DNA from: Onchocerca volvulus
Lineage: Eukaryota > Nematoda > Chromadorea > Rhabditida > Onchocercidae
Reading direction: 5' to 3'
DNA: 64,000 nt
NCBI GenBank assembly: GCA_000499405.2
Contig: HG738138.1
Coordinates: forward strand, 310,001-374,000
Shown here: piece by piece, positions 25,876 to 39,900 of the stretch
Numbering within the stretch: position 1 is the stretch's first letter
How the letters are laid out: each line of letters begins with the position of its first letter
Notes under the pieces: model-generated
Databases searched by the model: none
What the model saw: the letters and a program-made list of their open reading frames with translations, nothing else
Told to the model about the DNA's origin: nothing
Position numbers and translations under genes: made by a program

Positions 25876-26413
25876 AATTAAATCATTTGTTGATCATTTA
25901 TTCATGAATAATCCACGCTATGTCACAGGGAACAAAATTCTTTTCAGATCTGTTCTCGTTTTGAAAAGAAGAACAGATGGTGTATAATATGGGATAGCGG
26001 AAGATTTCGACACAACAGGAAAACAAGTTAGCGTGATCTTAGAATGTTTGAAAAGTTTTCGGAGATGACCACCAGCAAAATTACTGAAGGTAATACTCGA
26101 TATCAGGATAACAACGACAAATGATAATAACGATGACAATGCGACGACGACGACAACGACGGATGATCGTGGCAGGCAAAATTTCTCACATGCCTTGTCA
26201 GTATCTATCGTTACATTCATCAAGAATAAAACCAATTCAATTCATTCTATTCCATTTTTTATTTCTCTCCCTTTCCTCCTCCAATCTTTTTTAAAAAAAA
26301 TAAAAAATAAGGCTGTTCTGCAAGGAAATTATCGAAATAGACGTATTCAATCCCAATCATTTGAGTGGTCATTCAAGGCGAAAATCCAAGAAAAAAGAGC
26401 CATTATTTGACTT

Positions 26414-28528
26414 ATGATTTATCATCATTCATCTATAATCCTTCAGTTAGTAGAATTTCTGCTTCTACTAATAACAGAGGGTCGTATTGTCTTCGAAAAG
26501 CCATCAAATTGGAATAATGCACCAGGTGATTTTTCATTTTTTTCTTTTTTAAAGTATGTTTTTAAATCAAAATAATGATGATATGAAGAAAAAACAAAAA
26601 ATTCTTGCAAAATTTTGGTAATCTAAATATCCATTCATTTTATTTTTCGTTCTATGACAATACTCACCAATATTTAAGATGTAAAATGATTAAGAGGAAT
26701 AAATTATCTGATCAAATCTAATAACATTTGTAAAAACTATAATCATTTTCTAACTTACTGTTGTATTTTTAAAAGTTTACTTGCTCTTATTTCCTTCATA
26801 TGATATATTTATTTCCTTAACTAAATTTCTATTTTCAAATTTTAATGAGAAGATCTGCATAAATAGTCAAAAATCAAAAAGTATAAGTCTGAGAATAGTC
26901 ACAGTGAAATCAAATTTTTCTAGAATTCAATTTTTGATTCCTGTTAAATTTTATTCCCAAGGATCAATTTTCGATTGTTTTCTGCTAAAATTTTACAAAA
27001 TCAGCACTTTTTTGGCTTTAAATTCAATTTAACCTTACTTAATGACGTAAAATTAATCAAGTGGATTTAAAAATAAATAAGTCAATGTAGTGGAAATATA
27101 ATTTTCTGTCAGTGAATTCGTAAAAGTGGTATGAAACGATCATTTTTTTCGTCGTTGAATCATTTCACGGTGCAAGATTTAACCTCCTTTTTTTTCTTTT
27201 TAATTAAATCAAGCTCTTCATTCTTCAATGGATTTTATTATTTTTCAATCTTTAAAAAATTGTCAAATTAAAATTTAGGTTGGCCAGCGGTAAAAATTCG
27301 ATTAACAAAGCGTGGTGCAGAACATGTAAAACAGGTCGGGGTGAAAATTTTGAATGAAGAAATTTCACAGTTAAGTGGATTCCAAACGCTACATTCCTTC
27401 TCTGAGCAAGGTTAAAGTTTCTTGTTTTCATCAATTTTTTAAATTATCAAATTCACGTTTTTCCTTTTTTTTCCAGTTTTTTTCTTCCTTTTAAAAACAT
27501 TCCTTTGTTGAATTTAAATTTACCAAAATGATTAATATTTAATTAATACTCGCTTTATTACATCAAAAATAAAATTTAGGTGTAGCAGGACGAGTTCAAC
27601 TATATGATATCAATGTGTTACGTTATTCACCACCCCGGTATACATCAGTGGAATTTGTTCCACCATCTTACATTGTGTTCCAAATGGATCGGATGGATAT
27701 CGCGTAAGATTTTTTACAGTTTAATTTACTGAAAGATGAATGATATAACAGGTAATTCTATTTATATGATTGTATTATTGATTTTGATTAAATTTTATAA
27801 TTGCTTAGTGAAGATGTCCATGAAGGCTTGCCACATTAGTTTACAATTCGATAATCTCACAAACCTTCAAATGATTGGGCAATCCTTATGAATATTTAGT
27901 GATGGGTAAAATTTCCAGGTAAAATTCTCCATACCACTGCTAGCTAGTTTTTCACCATCTATTGCAGAATTATAACTATTTAAAACAAAATAAATAAAAT
28001 AAAAAATGCATTATTTATATAGATGTGGAATAATTTCAGTTTAGCTGGCCGATTTGCTGGAACAGTAGCACTGATACCAGTAACCGGTTCCGTAACTGGT
28101 GATTTACGTCAAATGAGCATTCGGCTGCAAACAAAATTCATCAGGGCTATGAATGGCTACATAGAAGTAAAGGTAATTTGACGATTTTTAAAATTACAAA
28201 AATGGAAAATGTGAACGAACAAAGCGATAAATACATAGTGAATACATAAATACATATAATACGAATACATATTTTATCATACTACATCCTTTTCTCCATT
28301 TCTATTTATGGCTTCATTTCAGGTTGTCGGCTGTTCTACCGTTGTCTATTACAGTCATTTTTCCATAAGTGCTAATGGTGCATTAAATGGTTTCGTAAAA
28401 ATGATTGAGGTATGATAATTTATTCATTACGTAATCTTACGATTGATCACATGCCAAATTTGATTATTACTGGATATGTATTTTAAAAGAACATTTTATT
28501 TCTCTAATTTCAAAGTTGAAATTTATTT

Positions 28529-28559
<31 letters not shown>

Positions 28560-31500
28560 CGGAACATTTCGTTCATAAATTGATAAAATTTTTGCATTTC
28601 TATTTGTTGCTTTTGTTAAAAAATCAATCCAAAGTATTTTTTTCTGACAATGCTTTTTTTGAATGATATGATTATTTGGTAAATGATATCTTTAATTTTT
28701 AAATATTACACTTCTAATATTAAAATATTTTCCCAATATAATCATCTTCTGGAAGATATAACTGAATTCATTAATAAAACTAATCATTGATAGATCTAAT
28801 TTTTTCTTATATTATTTCCATAATAATTATCAGTTGTAGGCAAGAATAAATGAAGTAATAAGACGAAAAATTCCGAATGTTTTTTGCAATAGTTTACAAA
28901 GAATTATCGAAGATAGTTCACCACGTCTTTTCCGGGTAATATTTTGTAAATTATTTTGCAATATTTTTCGTTTTTTCCATAATGAGACGATGACAATTTG
29001 AGTTTGGAATGACAAATAGTAATAATTTTATTCAAAATGAACATTTTAATGGATGAAAATATAAATGTTTTTTTTAAAATACCCCGTATTTCATAAAGAC
29101 TGATTATAAAATTTTTTGCAAACTATATTAAAAATCTTGGAGATTTTTAATATAGTTTGCAAAAAAAAACAAAATTTTTTTTCGGAAGCTAAATTTTAGA
29201 GAATATTTTGGAAATTCGATGAGGGAAGAAAATTTGCAAAAAAAAAGATAAAATGTTGATACTTTTTATAAAAACTTGTAATATGACGAATTATGATGAT
29301 ATGGCAATAATTTGAATTTAAAAATAAGAAGCTAAGATATTAAATGTTAACATCTTTTACTCCGTTTTTTTTGCAGCGTTTAGCATTTACAAACTTGACC
29401 GATCAGTTTCATTCTATTAATTTGATTGATAATATGATTATAAACAAACTTTTTCGTCGTCTCACAAAAGGTTTATACATCGACAATCGTAACATTGCCA
29501 ATCCAATTATTACAACGGATTATTTTGAAACACAACAAAAAGGTTGTTCAATTTTCTAATCCAATAAATTAATTTTAAAATTTGCCCAGATAAGCTTGCT
29601 TCGTGAATTTTGGAAGTAAAATAAATAAGCTTATAACATAAAATTTGAAAGTGGGCTAAATTTTTAAGATGATTGGACGAGCTAATTATCAATTTCTTTT
29701 ATAATTAGCATTATTCTATCCGACACAAAAAATTATCATTGAAAAAAGAAAAAATATTCTGAAGTCTTTATTACTTTCGAATAAGTTTTTGAATTTTGCT
29801 TCTGAAAAGAATTTAGCATCGAATTATGTTTATACTATTTTGGAGGAAAATTTGAGGTGAAATCAGATATGAAAATGATTATCGTCCAACGCCGTTCAAT
29901 CCCCCCGCAATGCATACTGGAAACGATTCATCCCGAATGTTGTACTTCTATGGCTCAGAATATCTATTCAATTCGCTTCTTTATCATGCTTATGAAGGAG
30001 ACCGTATGATTGTTGAGGTAAAAAGTAGAAAAGAAAGAAAAAAATTAAATCATTTTTGTTTGTCCTATCGAATCACTTTTGAACTAAATTCATATTTGAT
30101 CATTAATTCGGTTATTTTATAATAAATAGATTGACGAAACAAATTTGCCACCTCAATATCAGTCAATCGTTCGGACGAGTTGTGATAATTCACAAAGTAG
30201 TAGCCGAAGTTTTGTATCATCTCTTTGTTTGGGTATGCTGATACCGGAAGTAGCTGTTCGTTATCCCAATCTATCATCATCATTCGTGCTATTACCACAT
30301 CAAATTCCAGAATTCCGCTTTTCTAAAGATACAGGCTCTATCGATCTAAAAAGTTGGTTTATTTCCTTTTTTTGCCATTTAATTCTTAAATTTTTGCTTT
30401 TCTTTATCAACTTTATTTTTGTATGTTTAGCACAACTTACTAAACATTTTCCTAAAAATTTAATTTAGTTTCAAATTAGTAGAAAGGTGAAATGTTAATT
30501 GGAATATTTGGCTTCAAATTGAAGTTTTGAATGGAATTAGCTAGAATGAATTTATAAATTATGTTTACGAAGTTAATTTGATTACTCCAGGTCGTGTGCT
30601 AACATATATAAACGAAAACGAACGAAGAAAACAAATCATGGTGAGTACAGCAGATCTTCAAGCGGATTTTCGCTTACTTGTTGAAGATCAAAAATTTGCT
30701 GCAGCTTTGAAAATTAATAAATTTGATATAAGGTAATAAAAATTACCTTTTTTTAAAAGAATTTTGAATAAGCCATGAAGGAAATTCATAAGTATTTTTT
30801 AACTTTAGTTCTATATTTCGATCAAAAATTTCAACAGATAATAACACTAATAACTTATTTCAGTGGGGCAATATTTCGTAGAATATTTAGCAGTTACATC
30901 TATTTTAAGCATAAATAGAAAATGTTAAAAACGAAAATAGCAAAATATTCTATTGCTAAAAAAAGAAAATATTTCATTTCAGGTTACATCGAAGTGCCAT
31001 TAAAGGACTTAACAGTAATTCAATTACGCAACTTGCTCCACTTGCTAAGACATTTCTTGGACCTCAACTTGTTAAAGCATTGAGAAAAGGTATCCCATTT
31101 CCACTAAAGGTCAGTTTATATTGATGAAAAATTCTAAATTTTTAATTCTTTATTCAATGATACTTGGTTGCATAAATTTATTCAAGATGACAGTAACTTT
31201 GTTTTTAAAGGAAGATTTATTTAGAATAGAATTTTTGATTAATATTAATTGTTGATTAATATTTGAACTTGTTGATTAAAATTTCTAAATGGAAGTTTTT
31301 TCCATGGTTCACTATTAGTGAATTACATCGTATCATTCACAAAAAGTTCCATATTACATTTACACCTAAAATAAATCATCCATTTCAAATGTTATCGAAG
31401 TAATAAAGTTTAAATTTGTTATTAATTTAAAATGTTTCAATACCATCAAAAAAAGGCAAAGGAAAACTTACAATGGATCATTAATTCTTTGAGAATGTGA

Positions 31501-31687
31501 TTTACTGAAGTATCCCTTTTTTTTTTTTCACATAATTCATCTTTCCTTCTAGGATTCAATTGAATTCATCAATCCAGAATTAATTATTCGTGATAAATTC
31601 GTAGAAATTGCTACAGATTTCCGCTTAGGCGAACAGAAATTACGCGAGGAAGTTCAAAAAGCATTTTCTTCAGTGTTTCAGAACTGA
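26414..31687 (+). CDS. Secreted BPI/LBP/CETP-family lipid-binding protein
   Basis: Predicted extracellular lipid-binding protein with the two-lobed BPI fold. Twelve exons join in phase (26414-26525, 27279-27410, 27580-27703, 28040-28172, 28323-28409, 28840-28935, 29377-29542, 29857-30017, 30130-30352, 30591-30732, 30983-31109, 31553-31687), giving 545 residues, a normal family length. The N-terminus is a signal peptide with core LVEFLLLLITEG. The first lobe follows with WPAVKIRLTKRGAEHV, GVAGRVQLYDINVLRYSPP and LAGRFAGTVALIPVTGSVTG. The second lobe ends with LHRSAIKGLNSNSITQLAPL and PLKDSIEFINPELIIRDKF, the family's terminal strand pattern. In nematodes the family includes nrf-5-like proteins linked to lipid transport; which member this is cannot be told. 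AATAAA at 31811-31816 lies 124 bases past the stop. It is the only plus-strand gene and is divergent from the myosin. Confidence 0.88.
28533..28559. repeat. Poly(A) tract, 27 bases
   Basis: A pure A run in an intron of the lipid-binding gene, between exons 28323-28409 and 28840-28935. Confidence 0.9.
29112..29166. repeat. Perfect 26-bp inverted repeat (hairpin) in intron
   Basis: The left arm 29112-29137 and right arm 29141-29166 are exact reverse complements, separated by three bases. The arm core is GCAAACTATATTAAAAATCT. It lies in the intron between exons 28840-28935 and 29377-29542 of the lipid-binding gene. No flanking coding sequence suggests a full transposon. Confidence 0.9.
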
Positions 31688-31698
31688 ATACATAGATG

Positions 31699-31733
<35 letters not shown>

Positions 31734-34074
31734 TTTGACGACAGTTCGTGATCTATCTTGATATTTTCAATTGGATATCCCGTTTTTCTCATAATTTTTT
31801 CCTGTTTGAAAATAAAAAATTGAGGATTTTACATCAAATTGGATTTACTTGTAGATATTTCAAAACTAGTTTCATAGTATCACAATATTTTTGAATGTAA
31901 AAATCAAAGGTTGCAGAAATTAATAAGTCATTTGAGATTTTGAAAGATTCAATTTTTTTTCCTAATGTCTTCTTTTTTCTTTCTTTGTAATTAAAAAGTA
32001 ATGAGTCAAATATTTCAAATATTTTCCAGGAAATTTTGGAAACAATGTTAAAACTTAGTCATCATTAAATATATCTAATATATAAAATCCGCATTTAAAT
32101 GTAACACGAATAATTCAAAATTTAGAAACTTTTAAAGTTTATCATATAAATGAAGTAATATAAATTATTGGTCGTTTATGTTTGAATTTGCTTGAATTTA
32201 TTTGTTATGGTTCGTATTGCATCCAAATATATTACAATAATTGTTAAATTAACATTTTATATTACTTGCTCATTTTAATAAAATTGAAAACAATTCACGA
32301 TATGTTCACATTATAGTATGTAAGAATAAACTGTCAAATTCGGCCAATATTGTATTATTTCAAACAAATATACTTTAAATGGCTCCATCATATTTTTATT
32401 ACGGATTTTTTTCTTTTTATTCTCTCAGCTATTATAGATAATAAATGCTGGAATTTCAATTTATGAATTTATTTTTAAATTTCAGGACAAATGATTGATT
32501 AATGAGATTTATGCAACATATTTTTAAAGGTTCTCTAGATTTAATGTGAAACTACTCTTTTGCAACAGTTTATTTACTTTTAAATCTTATGAATTTTTTT
32601 CTGCATCCAAAAAACGATTGAAAGATCATATTAAAGATTAGAATTTTAGAAAAAATCTAAATATTGGTTGAAAATGAAAATTTTCCCAAACATTATCTGA
32701 AGAAATTAAATGTTTTATGATAGTCTTATTAGGCTAATTTGTATTAAATAATAATGCCATAATATATTTGCATTTATGTATAAGTGTAAATTATGTGAAG
32801 TGTTAGGGTTATAGATTGAATCGAAATGCCGTGAAATACATTTCTGTCAAAAATATCGTAAATAGATTAACTTAAAAGCAAAACAAGACGATCGTAAACT
32901 ATGGGTGGCTTTAAAATTACTTTAACATTTTCAGGCCATATAATTTCCTAACGAAACTATGCCATTGTCTTTATATGACAATGATCGGGTTATCTAATTA
33001 GTTTCCTTTGTTTAGAAGTATAATCTTTCATCATTATTGCAGTGAATAACAAATAAAATTGGTAATTGAAAATTTTTTGAAAAGAAAATTCTGTGAAATA
33101 TCTCTTGGATTAAATGAGAAATTTTCGATCAATTTCCTTAAGTAGCAAAAGATAATATTATGGAGAGCAATTACTTATGTCATATAAACTGAAGCAAAGT
33201 TCTTTATAAATTCTGTGTAAAAGGAACAGCATTAAAATTAAAAACTTTCTTTTTTCTTAAATGAAGTTAAAACTATCATACATTGAAACCATTCATCACG
33301 TAATTCTCTCATTGACAGCATGAGATTGAAATTGATATCATAAGAAGCAGAAGAAAACTTAATATTCAGTACAATTATTACCATTACCACTGTGCAAAAC
33401 AGGTTCAAGAGATTGTTAACTCTTTTATCACCAGCTGAAACATTTGTTAATAAATTCCTCCTTATAAATTTTGCGAATTAAAGCCCACCTCTTGAGGACT
33501 TTCTTTATTCGACAATGCCTTGTGTAATTAACTTTCATCAAACAAGTTTCAGAGTGGAGTCGAAATATATGACGAAATCCTCTCGTCCTGCATTGAAATG
33601 TCACATTAAACTATCGAAATTTATCCATAAGTTCCAAACATAAATATTATTTATAAAAGCAACATAAATCATAGAACATATTTAGGGACGTTAAGTAATG
33701 TGAATAAGAATACGCGGAGATTCATAAATTCTATCAAAATATTATACTTCATTTCAACGCCCTTTTTTTTTTTGAAAAAAAGTGTTTGAAACTTCACTGA
33801 ATACTTTGTTTACTAAAAATATGGAATTAGATGAAAGTAGAACGGCCTACAGTCTAACAAACAAAAAATGCATTATGTTGTTATATGTAGCCAAATTTCA
33901 TATATTAATATTAAAAATATACAAAAAGAGTTATCAATTAAGAGAAATTATAGAAACCAAAAGCAACTAATATACACAATAAAACTTTCCATGCATCCTG
34001 GCTTATGTATATACTGAATTAGTAGATAAATAATGTTAGAAAAAAAACCACATTTGTCAAGTATAATAATATTG
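31688..34074. other. Convergent intergenic region, gene-poor
   Basis: Lies between the 3' ends of the lipid-binding gene (+) and TIPRL (-). It has a TA dinucleotide run at 31703-31729, the AATAAA at 31811-31816 and otherwise AT-rich sequence with no splice-linked frames. The 62-codon frame at 33782-33970 is unsupported. Confidence 0.55.
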
Positions 34075-36024
34075 TCATAATGGGATTAGTTTTGTCATTT
34101 CTTCTGCCACAGTTGGTAAGTAATCATAAATTACATCTGGATCCAATACATTGCTTCGTACCTAAATATTGAAAGATTGAAGCAGCAATAAAATTCGGTG
34201 CAAAAAACAGTACAGGAGAAAAAAGAATAATAAAAAAGTCTGTCATGAATCAATGTTATCTCTTCAGCCGATGTTTCTTTACAACAGAAGGTAATGCTTT
34301 TCCTTTTTAAAGAGCGATCAAAAATGTTAATCTCAATAGCAAAAAGTCTCATTAGTTTTCAAAACTTCATTTTTCCGAAATTGTTTCACTTGAGAAAAAA
34401 TACCACAGGTGATGAGTTGGCTAATTTCACTTCTCGACGTGTCCACTGCCTCAAAAATGTGTCTGAATTCAATTCCTTATAAAGTCTTGTATCGCAAATA
34501 CGCACCAAAACGCCATCGATTCGAAGATAGAAACGACATAGAAGAAATAAGCAAGTTGGCATGGCTCGTAAACGTATGCTCATCTGGAAGATCCATTATT
34601 TAAGAAATACTGCTTAAATCTATTAAAACATGAAATTAACAAATGGAAACAAAAAAGCATTTGTGTTGATTTCCCAGACGAGGTCGAAAATTAAGGATTC
34701 TAGCCAAAATAATTCGCTTGCTTTTTCTTTTTTTTTTTTTGTAACTTGGGACAATTGAATAAATGACATATTTTCATCTTTCAGGAAAAAACAAATTTTC
34801 AGTTGACATACCTCGGAACAACCGTGATCAGCTAATTCATCTTCGTAAAGTGTCAACTGTGAATAAAAACTAATCGGATCACGACGTTTCAGTTTTTCAA
34901 CCGAAATCGCTTCATCAGTTGGTACTACCTGAAACAAATTTATGAATTTTTTCAGTTCTTAAAACATCAAATTTATTAAGTCGACTTGAAAAATATGTTG
35001 GAAACTTTTTTGATCATTTCAGATGAAAAGTGGAAAAGTGGTTATAATAATAAAAAGGAAAATACCGTGTAACCTTCTACAGTCCCTTTGTAATCACTTG
35101 TGTAAGTCCAGTCGAACGGTCGCTGACTGCCTCGTCGAAAACGATTCACATCATTTCTCGACTGTTGCCATTTCTCGCTCGGTTCAATCTTTTAACGGAA
35201 ACCGATAAGTGTGACACGTCACAAATTGGAAATTTTTTTCATGTTAATTACATTTTCAATACTTATTATATGCTCAGATGCAAATCACAATTCACCATTG
35301 GTAACCTGATTAGATGGATTAAATAAAGTGATGACAGTCAATAACTTAGTCCAAATTCAGCAAAATCATGCCCAAAATTATTTGGGTATGTAAGATCAAC
35401 GAGAAAAGCACTGAACTGAATGATCGCACACCGAATGATCCGCTGAAATCCACTACAAGAAAAACATATGAATCCGAAAAGAAAATCGATATTTCAGACA
35501 TGACTTCAAGCTTACCTCCACATCGGGATATGAGGTGACATCAACTGATTTCAAGGCATCCAAAGCATTAAAACTGATTCGCAATTCAGGCTCATTCGAA
35601 TACGTAATAACCACCGAATTATTCGGAAATATCATTTCCGGCAAGTGTGGTAATTTTAACATGTGAGTATATTCGCAAACCTGAACAAAGAAAAAGTCTT
35701 TTTTCCTTCCCTCTGCACTCTATAAATGGTAAGTAAAATAATACAACCTGACATTTTTCCCAGTTGTTGCTCACTGTTTCCGGATGATGGCACTGTGATG
35801 AAAGAATGTGATCGCGTGTAACAATAATAGAAACGTCACCGAAAATGAATTCCTCCTGCAAGCAAACCATTCTTGGAATATTATTCATCGAGCACAAATA
35901 TAATCTTTTTTTTCCCAAATGATAAACAAACCTTAACTTCAGTGCCTTCCATTGCTTTGATTAATTTATCAGCCACATCAGATCCCCCACGTATATGAAT
36001 TCGTTGTCCTTGTTTAGAATCCAT
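34075..36024 (-). CDS. TIPRL/TIP41-like regulator of PP2A-type phosphatases
   Basis: Cytosolic protein that binds type 2A phosphatase catalytic subunits and acts in TOR-linked signalling (family knowledge). Seven exons join in phase: 35932-36024, 35748-35855, 35516-35680, 35066-35188, 34812-34928, 34404-34583 and 34075-34161. They give 290 residues, close to the 270-290 usual for the family. Diagnostic segments in order are LPHLPEMIFPNNSVV, ISFNALDALKSV, RPFDWTYTSDYKGTVEGYT, VVPTDEAISVEKLKRRDPI, LYEDELADHGCSE, RAMPTCLFLLCRFYLRIDGV and DTRLYKE. They align with human TIPRL in the same order. The first 31 residues, basic and with RIHIRGGSD, are not conserved. The start follows a CTTCAG acceptor at about 36035. 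BAG6 ends 0.92 kb upstream on the same strand, so the two could share a transcript. Confidence 0.93.
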
Positions 36025-36042
36025 AATGCGAGTAACTGAAGT
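36025..36042 (-). promoter_or_regulatory. Probable spliced-leader acceptor of the TIPRL gene
   Basis: The minus strand has AACTTCAG about 10 bases before the TIPRL ATG without an upstream exon that joins in phase. The weak pyrimidine tract lowers confidence. Confidence 0.35.
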
Positions 36043-36944
36043 AGTGTTAGGATTCTCTTGCAATAATCATATCAACTGACTTACACACGAACGTGAATGG
36101 TCTAGGTTCAATATCATAGGAGCAAATTTGCTGCACTTTTGCAACTATTTCAAAAGATTGCAGAAAAATATCCGTCACATATCTATAAACTATTTGTCCA
36201 AATTCCTTATCTACTCAAACAGATTATTGTAATTTATTACTGTGATATAAATGATGGAAGCTGAGACACCAGTACTTATCCCCAATACTTATTTCAACAA
36301 GACGTAATAAAGTTCAAGCTAAACTCACTGAAAGATCACAAAAGTTGCAAAGGTGTAAATATGAAATTGCTATAAAGATATTTTAGATAATTTCGCGCTG
36401 TAACGATTGCTTCATTACTCCTGTTTTTGAATCCTGATGTGTACACATGGAAGCATAATCTTTTATCATCATTCCTTCATTCTCATGATCACCAAGCAAA
36501 AGAAAATGGTAGCATTAATGCGCATAAATGATTAGTGAGAAAGTATAATTGAGGCATTCCTCTCACGAAAGAAATAAATCAGTAAAATGAAATCGATATA
36601 TTTTTGAAGAAATAGAAATATCACCAATTATGACAAATTGAGCTTAGCACACAGAACAAGACTGAATAGGACTCAACGATGGTGAATGCATTTCTTCTGT
36701 TCCCTATAATTTTCTGAATCCCATTTTTGTTTCTTTAATATATCATTCTTTTTTTTTTCTTCTTTTCATTTCCTAAATTAATCATATTTCTTCCATTTCC
36801 TAAATAAATCATGTTCATATCAAGCACAGATGGTGGACAAAAGAGAGAGTATAGATAGGAAGAACTTGTTACAGGCAAGTAAAATGTATCAGACAAAAGT
36901 GCATGAAAACAGAAAAGTGATAAGCGCCCTGCCATTTTCGCTGA
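36036..36944. other. Spacer between BAG6 and TIPRL
   Basis: About 0.9 kb of non-coding sequence between the BAG6 stop and the TIPRL spliced-leader site, both genes reading on the minus strand. No open frame or RNA gene is supportable. It must hold the BAG6 3' end and either a TIPRL promoter or an intercistronic region. Confidence 0.5.
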
Positions 36945-39900
36945 CTAGGAATCTCTCTTTTTTAGAAATTTATTCAATTCCGGATATTTCTCAGGATCGA
37001 ATTTCTCATCCTGTGCTACTCGCTGTCGTACCAAATCATCGAACTCATTCTGCAGCACATTTGTTGCTTCAGCCGAAGTGGGGATCTAAAATATGCAGAG
37101 TATATCGGTCGTATTGTTATTCAGCCAAGTTGCAATGCTCCCTCATCTCATTACTCCTTTGAATGAAGTTTCGTTCGGTATTTGTGAAAAAAGATGTAAT
37201 TTAATCAATCTCAAAAAAATTCGAATGATTTTTTAAAAATACGAATTGGACACACATTTGAAGGTGCAAAACCAGAACAAGATACAGCTTCTTCCAAAGA
37301 TCTTTTAACAGCAGAAGAGACCATACCATCACAAGAGCCTTCAGTGATCACTTTCATTCCCTTAAGCAAAATTACACAATGTTTACAACTTTGCTAACTT
37401 TTAACAAGATCAAGTATATAGTTGAAAAAACAGCAAATTCAGAGCAAAAAGATTTGTCTACGACTAAAATAGCCTGAATCAGCTATACCCTGTATTCGTA
37501 AGACTTTGAGTAACGTCGAAAATAAAAAATTGAAGCCAAACGGTTTCTGTATTACCAAGATATCTGGATAATCTTGGAGAAAAAAAAGAAAAAAACATTA
37601 TTATTGTCTGTAATTTAACGAACCTTTCTCTTTGTTGAACAACCTCCTAAATAAGCATCACTAAATGATTTTACATTCCTAGATATCGAAAGATTCTTGT
37701 CATCTTGAATTACTGATATCCAATCCTGAAAATATTGATACCCACTTTTCTTTTAATAAGAACAGTAATTGGTAAATCACAATTTATTACTTTTAAAACC
37801 TGTATTCAACAAAAATTCATTCGTATAAATCGACTTCATCTTTCAGATAATCGAATTTCCGACTAATTTGGAATTTTACTTTTCTTAGTTCAATGACTGA
37901 ACTTTTTTGTCGTGCAAAAGTTTTAAGAATATCGCTTCTAATCTAAATACTCCTTAGTAGATTCTAAAAAGTAGATTTTTAGAGTTATAAAATATTCAAT
38001 AGATGATTCCAAATCCACTATTAAAAACAGAAAAAAGATACCTTTGGTAAAATAGACATCCAAGTGCCATCTGCCACAGAAGTCTGCGTATCCTGCATCT
38101 CTATATCATCTGATTTCTTATCTTTATCACTTTTTCCTTTATCCGACTAAAATAATGATATTACACAACCTAAAATAATTATTTAGGAAAAAAACGCTTA
38201 AAATGCTGTTCTTTGAAATTTTGTCAAACCAACCTCTTTGTCGCATTTAGAAGTGGAATTCGTCAACACATATTCAGACTCACTGCTTGCAGGCAAACTG
38301 TTCGATTCAATAGATTGATCATCTAAGCTTTTGCATATTAGTTTAAACTTTTAAGTCTTTTTTGCATTATAAAATCTAACTTCTAAAGAAATGAAGAAAT
38401 TAAAATCTAACTTCCAAAAAAATTAATACAATTGAAAGATTAGCAGTTAGGAATGTCGAAAAAAGATGGGCATATTTTCAAAAGCTTCAAGCTAGCCATA
38501 ACACTTGTTCCACCAATAAATTAACTTAAATTCTGAATAGCCTAATTAAGATTGATGGAATGAAAAATTATGTCAGTTACACCGCATACTTTTTTTCATG
38601 ATGTTAACGCACAACCGTGTATATTCCGTACTGAGCTTCAACTATGATCTGGAAACTCCCAACGAATAGAAAAAAAAAAAAAAAAAAAGGGGGAAAAAAG
38701 CAGTGGTAAGAACTTACGTTCATTTGCAAGAACAATATCTTCCATCATGTCATGAACCGTGAAAGGAGTTTCCCGACGTAATAAAAGCCTTATATGAGAC
38801 ATACTCATCTGTGCCATTGAAACTGACAGGTGCTGTTCAGTGACTCTTGCAGGTCTTTCCTGAATATTTTGCAACTAAGAGGGTATAACAAAAATTATTT
38901 AACAGAGCTTTAGCAGCATTAAAATAGAAATAGTTTAAAATTTTTAGAAATAACCATGAAACGAAGCAGAAGGCTCTCGTAATCGTATGGTTGGCCCTTC
39001 ATTGACAAATTTGTTAGCAGAACAGCTCGATAAACATATGCTGTGAACAAATCAACAATGGTTTTCGAGTATTCTTCCGGCGTCAGATCTATTGATAAAT
39101 TATTGTATATAAACGTGACAATGTTCCACAATTTCAACATTAAATAGTGAAAATAATGAGTTGTTATAAATATTTACCATCATCAGTACGCATCAAGTGT
39201 CGCAGGAATTCTTCCACAATTCGCTTTTCCAAGCGTAATACGCTAGCAACTAAGTCAACTCGACCAACACCATCAACATCCGCATAACGATGAACATCGC
39301 TATATGCAAGAAAACGGTCCAGTTTCTCTTCCGCTAGCGCTACACGTTCAGCGGCATTTTTAAGATCTACAAAATTCCATTTTCCAAAAGAAAAAAAAAA
39401 TGGATTTATCATGAAAATCGACTCTGCTACTGTCTTAAAATGTCAAGGTAAGTCTAAGAACATACCCTCCAAACAAGAAGAAAACAACTAAGGCACATGC
39501 TGACTAAAATAAATCATTATCCACTTAGTCATTGGGACCTAACTCTCATTTAATTAAATTACAGACAGATTCGACATAGATGAATATGAAACAGCTACAC
39601 TCGTTGAGTAATTGTACATCGTCAAACACATGTTGCATCATTTCTAACAGCAGTGAAATAATTTATAACACAAAAATACCTTCATCAGATGGCCGGCAGT
39701 TATCATTGAATACATTCTGAATTAGAAAACGGCGCATTTGGTGCCGATTCTTGCTTAAAGACGAGAAATTCCCATTCAGTATTTGCACAACTTCAGGGAT
39801 TTGCAAAATTTCGTACGCCAATACCATAATCAAGTTTACAAAGCCTAAAAAACTACACAAAGTGCTTAATCCTGAAGTTCTAAATCCAATCAACAAGGAA

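Larger units (their letters stand above)
23146..26413. other. Divergent intergenic region between myosin and lipid-binding gene
   Basis: Contains both upstream regions of the two divergently transcribed genes. It holds a (CT)n array, a (TAA)n array and a 17-bp minisatellite, each listed separately, plus many A/T homopolymers. The minus-strand frame at 25918-26235 is a by-product of GAC/GAT-rich simple sequence. No gene is supported. Confidence 0.55.

Noticed and set aside
25918..26235. Minus-strand frame of 105 codons with Val and Ser runs
   Set aside because: By-product of GAC/GAT-rich simple sequence upstream of the lipid-binding gene.
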